A stretch of 64,000 nucleotides of DNA from Chinchilla lanigera. Lineage: Eukaryota > Chordata > Mammalia > Rodentia > Chinchillidae. The stretch is taken from contig NW_004955472.1 in the NCBI RefSeq assembly GCF_000276665.1, positions 3,410,154-3,474,153 of the forward strand, written 5' to 3'. Every line of letters begins with the position of its first letter. Positions within the stretch are counted from its first letter, which is position 1. Under the pieces are notes generated by a model. The model was not told the origin of the DNA and did not search any database. It was given only the letters and a program-made list of their open reading frames with translations. Below, one piece after another: positions 1-10,137 of this stretch. The position numbers and the translations under genes were made by a program.

Positions 1-144
1 GCTACCACTGAAGCCAGATTTTGGTAGACTCTGAAAAACGTATTTTACTTGAGGCTCTATATGTTTCATGGCTTGTAAAACATAACAGCCTGCAAGTCCT
101 GCAGCAGCAGTGGTCAGTCCAACTGCTACCACTGTACTGGCCAT
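1..144 (-). pseudogene. DNAJC19: DNAJC19 (TIM14) processed pseudogene, 5' part, continues past left edge
   Basis: Reading the minus strand from the ATG at 144-142 gives 48 uninterrupted codons to the window edge, starting [19 protein letters not shown] and continuing through [12 protein letters not shown] and [12 protein letters not shown]. This matches the N-terminus of DNAJC19, the J-protein of the TIM23 import motor on the mitochondrial inner membrane, covering the membrane-anchor segment (about residues 3-25) and linker. The J domain with its HPD motif would lie beyond the edge. There are several substitutions against the mammalian protein as I know it (for example an Arg to Cys near residue 20, Gln to Tyr near 35) but no stop or frameshift so far. 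The host gene splits this region by introns; here it is continuous and lacks a CpG-rich promoter, so a retrocopy is far likelier than the gene. It was not flagged as an open frame only because it runs off the edge. Confidence 0.85.
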
Positions 145-764
145 GTTTCAGGCCAGCTGTCCTGCCTTAACTGGGAATGTGGTTCATCCCAGCCCAAAGG
201 CCATGGCCACCAACTACCCACCTTTACCCAAAAGTGACACAACCACCACCATTATGCACAAACCTCCCAAGCCAAATGACATTTTTAGAGTGTAAACACT
301 TTTCCAGATCGTGTGTAATAAGACTAGGTATAATCTCTGTTTTCAAGAACATGCATGTTGAACATTGTCAATTAAAGCAGACAGTTCTTTTCCAGGTGCT
401 TTCTAATTTGTCATTGATTGCTATTTTAATTGTGCCTATTTTCAATTCCCTGATACTGTGTGTTTGTATATTTTCTTTAAAATGTATCATGCTTATTGTA
501 GTGCTTCACAGCTGCTATGTAAAGAACAAGATTGTCTTTCTAAACTTTGAACTAGTCACATTAAATTATCTGGAGAAGTTGGTTGAGGCTCAGGGTCCTC
601 TTCTTCTTCCAAAATGGGCACTAATTATTTTCAGTATCTTTCAGACCCTGCGTCTGCTCTGTCAAGAAATCCTGTAATATCTTATGCCCTCTCTACACCT
701 GTGCAAATGTTTCTTTCTTCTACTCTCACTATTATCTTCATGCATCTACTTTTAAGGATAAAAT
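145..764. other. AT-rich sequence upstream of DNAJC19 copy; nothing recognised
   Basis: The first ~150 bases may be copied 5' UTR of the DNAJC19 transcript (a second ATG-containing GGCCATGGCC stretch lies near 201-210 on both strands). Beyond about 300 I see only AT-rich sequence. The short open frames here have no recognisable domain. Confidence 0.5.
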
Positions 765-1500
765 CTGACTCATGATTTGGATCAAGAATCAATATTTTGG
801 TCATGGCTACTTGAAGTTCTATATGTCTCACTTATATATGTCAAATTCTTTTTCTATGCTTGGGAAGTTTTCTGCCATTACTTTTGTGAATAAGTTTTTC
901 TCTCTCTTTTTTTGTTTTACATAATTTGTGCTGTCTCCTGCTTTTTTGTTGACTATAATCAATTTTATCTTGCTCTTCTCTGCATCATATTGCAACTGTT
1001 GGATTGGTTTTTTGTGATCCCTTTCTAATTTTTTTCTTTTTTTTTTTTGGTACCGAGAATCAAACTCATGACCTCAGGCTTGCTAGGCAAGCGCTTATGC
1101 CACTGAGCTGCTATCTGCAATCCTGTCTTCTAGATCTGATATTCTGTTCTCATTGATTCATTTGGCTGAGGATATTTTTGATAGAATTTTTAATCTCTTG
1201 GGTATCTGTTTAAATCTATTCTATGGGTTCCATTTCTTTCCTATATTGGGTATTCATGATTTCAATCATTTTCCTAAGCTCCCCTTTTTTTTCTTAATCT
1301 TCCTACTCTACAGTCATTGAGCATATCTTCCATTATGACCATTATTTCTTTCTTTTTACCTGAGATGTTATTTCTTCTCTGATTTTCTCTACAGCATCAT
1401 TCATCTGCTTTTTAAAATTTCCACTGCTACAATTTTAGAAAGTTTGAGTGGTTGGTTCCTGATTTCCTCCACCTCAGTGGCCCCTGGACTTGTCCTGGGT
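765..1500 (-). mobile_element. L1 fragment, ORF1 and 5' region, antisense
   Basis: Antisense copy of L1 ORF1. It parallels the better preserved L1 at 30.35-31.15 kb: 'tggctacttgaagttctat' here against 'tggctaattgaggttctat' there, then the shared 'ccatgcttgggaa' type block, then the same order of T-rich blocks. It is heavily decayed and has no long frame. It is interrupted by an old ID SINE at 1030-1119. Boundaries are approximate. Confidence 0.75.
1030..1119 (-). mobile_element. ID SINE, old copy, inserted in L1 ORF1
   Basis: A T-run on the left is followed by 'ggtaccgagaatcaaactca' and 'gcttgctaggcaagcgctta', ending in 'ccactgagct'. This is the reverse complement of the tRNA-derived ID body with its A-tail. 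It is more diverged than the other ID copies in the window, and its head is degraded. Confidence 0.8.
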
Positions 1501-1781
1501 GGGCTAAAGGACTAGAGTTTCATTTTGCTTCTGCATCTTGTCATTTTCTTTTTTTAAATTTTAATTTGTTTTCTGTATTAATGCTTGTAAATTGCTTATA
1601 GTAGGTAGATTTATCACTAGGATTGAAGCGTCCCTAGGAAATGAGTATTCCTCAGGTGATGTCTTCAGGTATAGCTGGCACTTGGCCTTTTAGTCTGTCC
1701 CAAGATCTTACCTTCCCAATTTATTAAGTGTAAAAAGTTGTTATCTGTTTGTACCAACACCAAGTCCTTTGGTCCTGGACT
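1501..1781. other. Spacer between two L1 pieces; nothing recognised
   Basis: No gene, SINE or clear L1 match seen. It may contain decayed L1 5' UTR or older sequence split by rearrangement. Confidence 0.3.
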
Positions 1782-2432
1782 AGGAAAAACAATTCTGGGC
1801 AACAAAGACAAGGCAGGAGACATCACAATCCCTGACTTGAAATTATACTAAAAAGCTACTGTGATAAAATCAACATGGTTCTGGCGAAAAAATAGACCTG
1901 AGGATCAATGGGACAGATTAGAAGGTGCAGAAACAACTCCAGACACACTCAGCCACCTGATCTTTGATAAAGTGGCCAAACATATTCCCTAGAAGAAAGA
2001 TAACCTCTTTAATAAATGGTGCTGGAAAAATTGGCTTTCTATATGCCAAAGATTAAAACTAGACCCATGTCTATCACTATCTACCAAACTAAAGTTGAAA
2101 TGGATCAAAGATCTGAATATTAAAGCAGAAACACTAAATCTGCTGGAAGATAGACTAGGTAGAACATTTGAAGACATAGGTATAGGCAAAGGCTTCGTGA
2201 ACAAAACTTCAATTGCATGGGAAATATTACAAAGAATCAACAACTGGATCCCATCTTGTTAAAAAGCTTTCACACAGCAAGTAAAATCACTAACAGGGTG
2301 AATAGACAGCCAACAGAATGGGATTTTTTTTGCCAGCTACTCCTCAGACAAAGGACTAATATCTAGAACATATAAAGAATTGAAAAAAAGCAGACTCCCA
2401 AAATTTAAAGATCCAAACCAAAAATGGGCCTT
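1782..2432 (+). mobile_element. L1 fragment, ORF2 C-terminal third, plus strand
   Basis: The plus strand carries the conserved ORF2 post-RT region: 'gggcaacaaagacaaggcag', 'atcacaatccctgacttga', 'tggtgctggaaaaattggct' and 'aaaggactaatatctagaac'. It matches the antisense L1 copies at 27.0-27.4 and 56.3-57.0 kb. Several stops and indels break the frame. The L1 3' UTR is absent: the match stops near 'caaaaatgggcc'. A deletion or recombination removed it. Confidence 0.85.
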
Positions 2433-4365
2433 TCTTTGTCATGGTCATCCTCAAAGTACACTACAATAAGCCAGACACTTTTCTGTATGCCCCAAAAGAC
2501 AGCTTTGCTGGCATAGTCTGGATCTTTTGTTCATCTGATACTTAGTGTAGTTCCTAATACTGTCTATGAAATGGTTTTTTTTGGCAGGAAAAACTGCCAC
2601 ATAATTTAAAAGAGTATGCAATACCAAAATTCATTCTATGTTTTATAGAAATAAGTATCTCATGGATGAGTCCAAAGTGGATGTTCTATGTAAAAATACT
2701 ATTAACAGCAGAAATCATGAAAATATTCACTAGCATCTGTTTTTAGGACCTAATGAATTATAAGATTTATATTTCCCACTAATGTTCATTTTAAAATGTA
2801 TTCTTTTAGATCAGACTGATAGAAGTATAATACTAGAAGAAAATTATTTTACATTTGTATCTGTATGATATGCTATAACTTTTCTTTTTCAAAATTATTA
2901 ATAATATGTACAACTTGGAAGGCAAGAACTAACTAACATTTTATTAATTGCATCTCCTTCTCTCTGACTGCAGTTGATTTGTGTGGAATGGGCCTCACCA
3001 TCACTTTTTTGTGTATCAGCGATGTGTACTGTAACTAGGCAACCATATACTTTAGTTTTCCCTGTTGTCCTAGAATAATTATTAATCATGTTCCGTATTT
3101 AATCTTAAAATATTCAACTATAAAGTCAGAACAAATAGACAGGGCTGAAATATGAATGGTGTGTTCTCCTTACATCTTTATTTGTGGATAGCAGAAGACA
3201 GATATGATTCAGTGGCAGGGATGGCAGAAAACAGCAACTTTCTGTGTTATGAACAAGAAAGTCTGATGCTCTAATTGCTTTACAAGGAGGCAAAGGTGGT
3301 AGAAAGGGCTTGCTGCTTGCTCTGGCCTTTGCCTGAGTCTGACTAGATGTGAGGATAAGTGGTCATGGTCTTATACCTCTGGTATCTTACACACACAGGA
3401 CTGAGTGTGGATGAGCTAGGAGGAAGCAGCATTTACTCAGGTTGTAACATATTCTGTATGGTTCGCTGCGGGCTGGGTCCTTTGTACCATTCACTTATTC
3501 GGTTTTTCCAACAACTCTCTGGGGGTGGATATGTTTGTGACAGATTTACAAATGATGAAAGTTAGTTTTAGTCAGGGGAAACAAATACGCAATGACCAGC
3601 TGCCATGCACTAATGTGAACTGATACTTGAACACTTGTTTTTCTACTTTGGGATCTGCATGTGAAAGACAATGGACAGAATTATCAATATGTCAGTTACC
3701 ATGTATAAAGGTATTTGCCAACATTTCTTTTCCCCAAAATTAAGAGTTCTAGATACAGAATGATGCCAGGCACAAAACTTCAAATTCAGTTTCAACTGAA
3801 CTTTTAATTCCCTTAAGAATGAGTATTTTTTTCTACGAGGTATAATATGGTCTCTGAAAAAGTACAATAGACTAATAGCACTCTATAAATACACTTGGCT
3901 GTCTGTGTTTCAGCCATATCGGTTCTCTCTCCATCCCTGGAACCAAAACGCAGTATCTGTCTGCTCCGCACACTTACACACATCGTGTTCTCCATGGGAA
4001 AGTCTCTTTGGCCACCTTAGTCCACATTTCTGTTGGCCTGTGCCCGAGTTACTCCATCCCCATGTTCTGTGTCTTCTCAGGCAGGAGTAGTCTCTCCATC
4101 ACATTTTACTATTTCATCTCATTTCACTTTGGTAAGGTGCAGCATACCTACAAATTCTTATAACCTTTACAACAGAAAAAGCAGCATCATATGTACAAAA
4201 ATCCACTACCTTGCCAGTATGAGCACACAGTATTCAGGTTATATACTGGTAAATATTACATACTGGTCAGTATACTCTTTATACAGTATACTGGTCAGTA
4301 TTAAATATTGAATATTCAGTCCTCATGAATTCACCTGCTCGAATGTGGTTACCATTATTATGTTT
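2433..4365. other. Unique AT-rich sequence; no gene recognised
   Basis: No repeat family or coding signature recognised. Around 4220-4310 there is a cluster of near-identical 'tatactggtcagta' units in direct and partly inverted order, noted as a minor local repeat. Open frames (up to 92 codons) look random. Confidence 0.4.
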
Positions 4366-4373
4366 GTCTGTAC

Positions 4374-4455
4374 CAGTGATGGCGAACCCTTTAGAGCTTT
4401 CAGTGGTACAAATAGCCCACTGTGGTACATGTGCCACATTGGTTTGCCACCACTG
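4374..4455. mobile_element. hAT-type MITE, 82 bp, complete with TIRs and 8-bp TSD
   Basis: The left end CAGTGATGGCGAACC (4374-4388) pairs with the right end GGTTTGCCACCACTG (4441-4455; reverse complement CAGTGGTGGCAAACC), 13 of 15 matching. It is flanked by a perfect 8-bp direct repeat GTCTGTAC at 4366-4373 and 4456-4463. Ends beginning CAG(T)G and 8-bp duplications are hallmarks of the hAT superfamily. There is no room for a transposase, so it was moved in trans. The ends resemble short non-autonomous hAT families seen in several mammals ('cagtggtggcgaacc' type); the exact family is not assigned. Confidence 0.85.
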
Positions 4456-4463
4456 GTCTGTAC

Positions 4464-5418
4464 CATGTTTAAAGTGTAACAAAGTGCACTTTGTAGACAC
4501 TTACTGAATTTAGATCAAAATCACATAAACAAACAGAAAGAAAAACCTTTACTCCATTTGTTGGAGGGATTGTGCTTATCTGAGGCCATGATAATAAAAT
4601 AAAAAGAAATGCATATATATCTCTGTTACTACGGAATTACTTTGTGTTGTTTGTAATAAATTTCACCAAAAATTTAATGAGCACTCTTTAGAGCAAGAAA
4701 ATGTTGCCAGAAATGATTTACTTTCTATCTGGAGCAAAATTAAAAGAAAAATGTAAGGTGTGAAGACTTAGAGGCACTCAAAATGTATCAATTATTTATA
4801 TTAACATTCATTATCTGACTAAAAGGCAGCATGAAGGCTTTGGGGAATGCAGGGTTCATATAATTTCTCTCTAATTATTCTAATTTACTATAATTAAGAC
4901 ACTAAAATAATCCTGAGAGAAAGCAGTAATGTCTTTTAATATCAGCTAAAAAGGAGAAAAAACTACTCTGTATTTTGACTTTATTTACTACGACATTTCA
5001 ATGTGACAGGAAGGCTAGTCTTGATTTGTAAAAGTTTCAAAATTATGGCTTTTAGAACTTCTGACATGAACAGGATAAAATATAACTTGAAATTTTAACA
5101 TTTAAGTCTATAAAATATTTATAAATGTATAAAATCCTCACATCAGTGCCGTATATGTACTCTATCAAGATCATGGCTTTCAGAAAAAAAGGTATCTTTT
5201 ATATATGTTCTCAGGATTTCAATAGAAGAAAGACTATGAAGAAATAACTATAAGTTAGATGTATTCTCCATAGACTTCATTTTCAGATGGTAAAAATTCT
5301 TTGGAAGACACAGTTACAATAGATATTAGTCATGATATTTAATAGCCAAGAAGCCCTTAAGAACTATCAAAGTAATGCTGTATCACACTTTAGTCATATA
5401 AATATGAACCACTTTCTG
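4464..5418. other. Unique AT-rich sequence; nothing recognised
   Basis: Low-GC sequence without open frames of note, SINEs or LTR ends. A (TTA)n run begins just after, inside the duplicated block at 5419. Confidence 0.4.
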
Positions 5419-5553
5419 TTATAGTTGGGTTATTTTAGATAGGAAGAAGCATAGTTTAATATAAAATTCTGTATTATTATTATTATTATTAAAGGTTACC
5501 GTACTCCTCAAATGACTGCCTGTGGAACTGGGTGACCTAACAGGTTGGAAGGC
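5419..5553 (+). repeat. Duplicated segment A, copy 1 (135 bp)
   Basis: This block recurs at 6474-6608 with no indels (constant offset 1055) and only about three base differences. It begins 'ttatagttgggttatttta', contains a (TTA)n tract and ends 'caggttggaaggc'. It is not a recognised transposable element and has no A-tail, so it is a local segmental copy. Confidence 0.95.
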
Positions 5554-6324
5554 TTCAGGGGACCCAGTCAATGGAGAAGGCACAGCAGGGAAGTATGACC
5601 AATTTTTGATTCTTTAAAAACTTTTCAGAGAATGATGAATGGAGATTTTATGTCAAATTCATGAGGAATTTTTACAATTTCTACTTGTATGAGTAATGTT
5701 AATTCCCAGGAAGTTGGTATAAATGTACATTTCTAATCTGTCCTTTCCCAAACTATTCAAAGCAACATTAGCTGTATTAAAGTTTTTCTTTTGAATTTTT
5801 TTAACTGGGAAAAATAATCTATGTAAAGAGCACATATAACATGTATTGTAATTTTGGGAAGATTACTCCACAGTTACACCAGTATAAAAGCCACTCTACT
5901 TTCAAAGCCCTCTGCAGTTCCTTCCTTCAGTCCTCTCTTCCCCTTTCACTTGCTTTCTTTTACCTGTTCACCAGAAACATAGGCACCCATAGATAGTGTG
6001 TTGTTTACGCTTGATTTATTCAACTTTAGAAGAATGGAATATATATTTAATAATTTACTTTTCTTCATTGAACATAGTATTTCTAAGATTTATCTTTACT
6101 GATCTGTCTGTAGTGTGATTTAATAAATTTCATTGTAATCTATCAGATTAATGTACAAAATTCTATCACATAATCTATTCAAATTTTATTATCTACACTG
6201 TAGAAGTTTATCAGTTTATTTGTTCATTATACTGTTGCCTAACATTTGATTTGTTTCTGGCTTTCCATTTTTACAACGGAATAACTACAAACACTAAGGG
6301 CCTTCCTATTACGTATCCCTAGAG
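5554..6324. other. Unique sequence between duplicated blocks
   Basis: AT-rich, with no gene or known repeat recognised. It separates segment A copy 1 from segment B copy 1. Confidence 0.4.
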
Positions 6325-6410
6325 CACATCTGTGAGGACTTTCCCATTGGTGGGTATGCCCATTTTGACTATATAATGACTATACAATGTCATCTTGACT
6401 ATATAATGTC
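6325..6410 (+). repeat. Duplicated segment B, copy 1 (86 bp)
   Basis: Starts 'cacatctgtgaggac' and ends 'gactatataatgtc'. It recurs at 6621-6706 at a constant offset of 296 with only about three base changes. Its right end overlaps the left arm of the hairpin at 6399-6442. Confidence 0.95.
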
Positions 6411-6442
6411 TATATAATAAGGATTATATAGACATTATATAG
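6399..6442. repeat. Perfect inverted repeat, 20-bp arms, 4-nt loop
   Basis: Left arm 6399-6418 starts 'ctatataatgtc'. Right arm 6423-6442 is its exact reverse complement. The loop 6419-6422 is 'aagg'. The arms are AT-rich. The hairpin sits at the junction where segment B copy 1 ends, 31 bp before the inserted copy of segment A. Confidence 0.95.
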
Positions 6443-6473
6443 ATTTATAAATATTTTATAGACTTAAACTTGT

Positions 6474-6608
6474 TTATAGTTGGGTTATTTTAGATAGGAA
6501 GAAGCATAGTTTAATATAAAATTCTGTATTATTATTATTATTATTAAAGGTTACGCTACTCCTCAAATGGCTGCCTGTGGAACTGGGTGACCTAACAGGT
6601 TGGAAGGC
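6474..6608 (+). repeat. Duplicated segment A, copy 2 (135 bp)
   Basis: Near-identical to 5419-5553 in the same orientation. It lies between the two copies of segment B, giving the order A ... B-hairpin-A'-B'. Confidence 0.95.
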
Positions 6609-6620
6609 ATAAACAATCCT

Positions 6621-6706
6621 CACATCTGTGAGGATTTTCCCATTGGTGGGTATGTCCATTTTGACTATATAATGACTATATAATGTCATCTTGACTATAT
6701 AATGTC
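6621..6706 (+). repeat. Duplicated segment B, copy 2 (86 bp)
   Basis: Second copy of 6325-6410. It starts 12 bp after segment A copy 2; after its end the sequence becomes unique ('atcttgttttcc'). Confidence 0.95.
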
Positions 6707-8254
6707 ATCTTGTTTTCCAATTTTTTTAAATGGTAGCACAGTTTTATTAAAGGTAGCAAAAAAGAAGGCTCCGCAGAGCCAGTTTGGGCCAAGTGAAAGT
6801 AGGAAAAGGAGCGTACCCTACCGCATGAGGGTGGGCTGCTATGGAGGAAAGAACATAGTGGCCTCTAATATTTTTTTAACCATTAATTAGCACTGCCTAT
6901 GTTCCCACTGTTTGATATACCTGCTAATAATTAGTGAAGAATATCTATTTTATTTTTCAAATGGACTGAGAGTTACCTGAAAAAGAAGTAAAGTGAATCA
7001 TATATATAAAGTGAAATATATGTATAAACATATAGATATATATTTGAGATATATATGTATATATTTGGGATAGGTAAAAATTAGTGCTGTATATATTACA
7101 AGAATACTTTTCAAAACTGAACTATGCTAGAAAGTGCTCAGCTTGTGGTACAAAGATTAGTCTATAAACACGCTAGGCATTGATTAAACAGAAGAAAAAT
7201 GGACTAAGATATATTCACACTGAGATGGTAAAATCTTCCTGCTGTTCACAGTTATATCCCAAATCAGAGATAATTGTGGGAGAAACTCACACTTTATATA
7301 TTAGAAATATGTTTAATTAAGTAACATGATATCCTTAACAGGAAATTTGTTTCGGTAGATTGATTTTGTATGTTTAGCTACTCATTGGAAAAATTATTTA
7401 TGAACTGCAGTCTATAATTGATGCTTCAGCCTTTGTAACATGATCTATGTGTGTACATATGTATTTGTGTATCTTGCTATGTAATTATAAATGCATATAT
7501 TTTGTCCAATGAAGAAAAAGCCAAGATTACTACATTATAGAAAGTAGATGAAGCATGTAATTTATTTGTCAAAACTTTCCTAGCAAGGAAGTTGATAGAT
7601 GCACATTTTTAACAGCTAATTTTGGAGTATGAATAATTCAATATTCGCCATAAATGTTTAGTCTGTGTCCTCCTACTGTGATGTAGACAGTGTAATAGGA
7701 ATTATCCTATTAGTACACACTTTATATCCAGCGAATTAGCTCAAAGTATAGAAACATTTTGTTAGGAATTGTAGTGTATGCTGTTTATCACTTGAATTAC
7801 TACTTAAAACTGCTGTTACACTGAAATAGTTATAATGAAGAAAAATTTTAAAATTGTATTGTTAAGTATTAATGGTCATAATTTTGGAGTTTTAGTAAGA
7901 CATAAAAATAATGCAAGATAAATTCATTGTGAGCATTTTGATCACTAAAGTACATACTATCCCTATAAATGCATATGTAGGTGTATGATACATATATTTA
8001 AAATTGGTCTTATTACATAGATACTGGTTTTGACTTTCCTTTTCTTTTTACTTAACCTATACTAACTTATTCACATTCAGAATAGAATGTGATAGGACAC
8101 AGAAGTGGACTAGTTGAAGTAAAACAAACATGTTTTAGTTTTTAAATAACTGTGCTCTGAGCTTGGTGTGATCGGGAAGCTCTATTTGTAGGGCCCTAAA
8201 TATCTGGCCATGAGTTTCTCTTTAAAAGAAATTACTTCTTTCTCTGTTTCCTGC
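6707..8254. other. AT-rich unique sequence with TA-rich patches
   Basis: No gene recognised. At 6990-7070 there is a TA-rich low-complexity patch ('tatatatgtatatattt' style). The rest has no recognisable repeat signature. Confidence 0.4.
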
Positions 8255-8483
8255 GTCTCCTGAGGCAGTCATGATAAATTACCATGAATTGCCTGGCTTA
8301 GAACAATGGGCATTTATCCTCTCAGAGTTCTGGATTACAGAAGTCCAAATGCAAGACACTGTCAAGATATCTTGACAGCAAGACATTGTCTGTTCCCTCT
8401 GAAGTCTCTAGGAAAAATCTGTTCTTTGTCTCTTTCAACTCTTGGTGGTGATTGTGTCCTTGACACCTTAACTTCTGGACATA
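8255..8483 (-). mobile_element. MLT1-type LTR (ERVL-MaLR), antisense, partial
   Basis: Contains the ordered landmarks of an antisense MLT1-type LTR: 'ggcttagaacaatgggcatt', then 'tctcagagttctggatta', 'cagaagtccaaatgcaag', 'ctccctctgaagtct'-like text and 'tcaactcttggtggtgattg'. It is old and diverged. A small inverted repeat around 'gtcaagatatcttgac' lies inside it. Confidence 0.7.
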
Positions 8484-9846
8484 TACTCAGGTTTCTGCCA
8501 GTGTAGATATATTATTTCCTTTTCTTCTATCTGTATAACGTCCTTCTTCTAGTCTGTTATTTTTCTTTTCATTCTCTTGACTATTAAATGACTACTTTAT
8601 ATTAAAATTTCACTTTTAGAATTGTGTCTTTCTTATTCGTCACATTCACCTTTACATTTGCTCACATTCATCTTTACACGGCTAGATTCCCACAGACGTG
8701 TATTGGCAGGGAGGGGGCGCAATCTGCAGCAATGCTGGCCCCATAACTCACAGTGTGAGTACTTAGTATCTCTCCTTCCCTCAGCTTTTAGACTCCCAAA
8801 CATTCAGAGAAATGAAAAGATGTTTTGTCTCAGAACAAAATTTCATTCATCTTTAAAGGCCAATCACTCCTATTATTTTCTTCTGAGATTTCCTTGCAGA
8901 GTTTTCCTCCCTAACCTCGTAAGTCCTGCTCTTCTCTTCCCAGCGTGTTCCCTGGGGTGTAGCCTTCCTGTTTTGAATCATCATCATAGACTTTTAGTTT
9001 CTCCATTTCAGCACCTGCTTGATACATTCAGCTTTCTGGGATCTTGAGAGGGAGGCTTCATTTTGAAGGGAGAATAGCACGGTTGTTAATCAAAGAAACT
9101 GGTCCCTGTGTAGGGCAAACCAGAGAATCCTGAAGAGCGGTTCTTTTCTTCCTGTCTGGGCCTCAGCTTTCCGGGTGCAGGGTCCCAGGTTGTGAGGACT
9201 CAAATGGACTCGTTCCCTCTAGGTGGCTTTTCATTAACCAAATTGTCATAGAGAGGGCAATGTTAGTTCATTACTTCTCAATGGAAGCTGTAACAAACAT
9301 TCATCTAGACGAGAATGTTCTGAACAGTCTTAAGGGCCCATTTTGCTCTATATTAAAATTCCAAAGATAGTGAGAGTCTAAAAATCAGGGTGTTGGTGGG
9401 GAGTTAAAACCCTTGGTATCAAAGGTACAGGATAGTGGTCGCTATTGCGTCTGCCTCCGCTCTGAGGCTGTGCGTGACCGAGGACCACATTCTTCTCGTT
9501 GGGACTGGCTTCTTGTCTCTAGAGCCGTACTGATGGAGAGCACTGAATTCTCCCTCACTTCTCTCGTTTTCCCATACCAAGTGAGCATGTTTTGCTCATT
9601 TCTTCCTTCTTTGTACATTTTTAGAACAGTATATTCAATTACATTAAATCATATTCTTCTTACATTAACTCTAGGACTTTGTTCTTAAGGTGAGTTCTCC
9701 TTAGATATAATCTACCTCAAAAATGGGTTTTAAGTGTTCTTCAGTTCTCAGAGTGCCTCACTTGTGTACATATACAAATATGAATATGCATTTGTGTTTG
9801 TGTTCCACTAATTATATCATAAATTCCATAGGAAACAATGCATTTT
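8484..9846. other. Unique sequence; possible weak MIR trace
   Basis: The longest open frame here (8622-9047, 141 codons) shows no domain, and its Ser/Leu/Phe-rich composition is typical of random frames. Near 9160-9215 'gcctcagctttcc' followed by 'ttgtgaggactcaaatgga' hints at a MIR core, but too weakly to annotate as an element. Confidence 0.35.
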
Positions 9847-9850
9847 ATAT

Positions 9851-10137
9851 TTTTTCCAGCACTAGGAGTTGAACCCAGGGCACAGCATATACTAGGCAAG
9901 CATTCTACCACTGAGCTATATCCCTTGCCATTTTTTCTTTAAAGTACAGGGGATTGAGCCAAGGGCCTTGTTCATGTGAAGCAAGAGGTCTACCACTGAA
10001 CTAGATCCCCATCCATTTTAAATTTTATTTTCATGATAGGGTCTTCCTAAGTTACTCAGGCTGGTCTAGACTTGTGATCTTCCTGATGCCTAGCCTCACT
10101 AGTGTCTAGGAATGCAGGTTTGTACTATCATACCTGT
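9851..10137 (-). mobile_element. ID-ID-B1 composite SINE (B4-like), antisense
   Basis: Two ID-like bodies in tandem (9851-9930 with 'ggagttgaacccagggcaca' and 'ctaccactgagctat'; 9931-10012 with 'ggggattgagcc' and 'ctaccactgaactagatcc') are followed by a B1-like part (10018-10137: 'gatagggtcttcctaagtta', 'ctcaggctggtcta', 'tcctgatgcctagcct'). Fusion of an ID head to a B1 body is the design of rodent B4-type SINEs. The doubled ID half is unusual and could be a later insertion beside the composite. Confidence 0.75.

Noticed and set aside
4220..4310. Repeated 'tatactggtcagta' units, considered as a possible short tandem array
   Set aside because: Only two or three imperfect units; no regular spacing and not a CRISPR or satellite.
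8622..9047. 141-codon plus-strand frame
   Set aside because: No domain, no codon bias, no homologue I recognise; composition is that of a random frame in pyrimidine-rich DNA.
9065..9215. Possible MIR
   Set aside because: Only two short matches in order; below what I would call an element.
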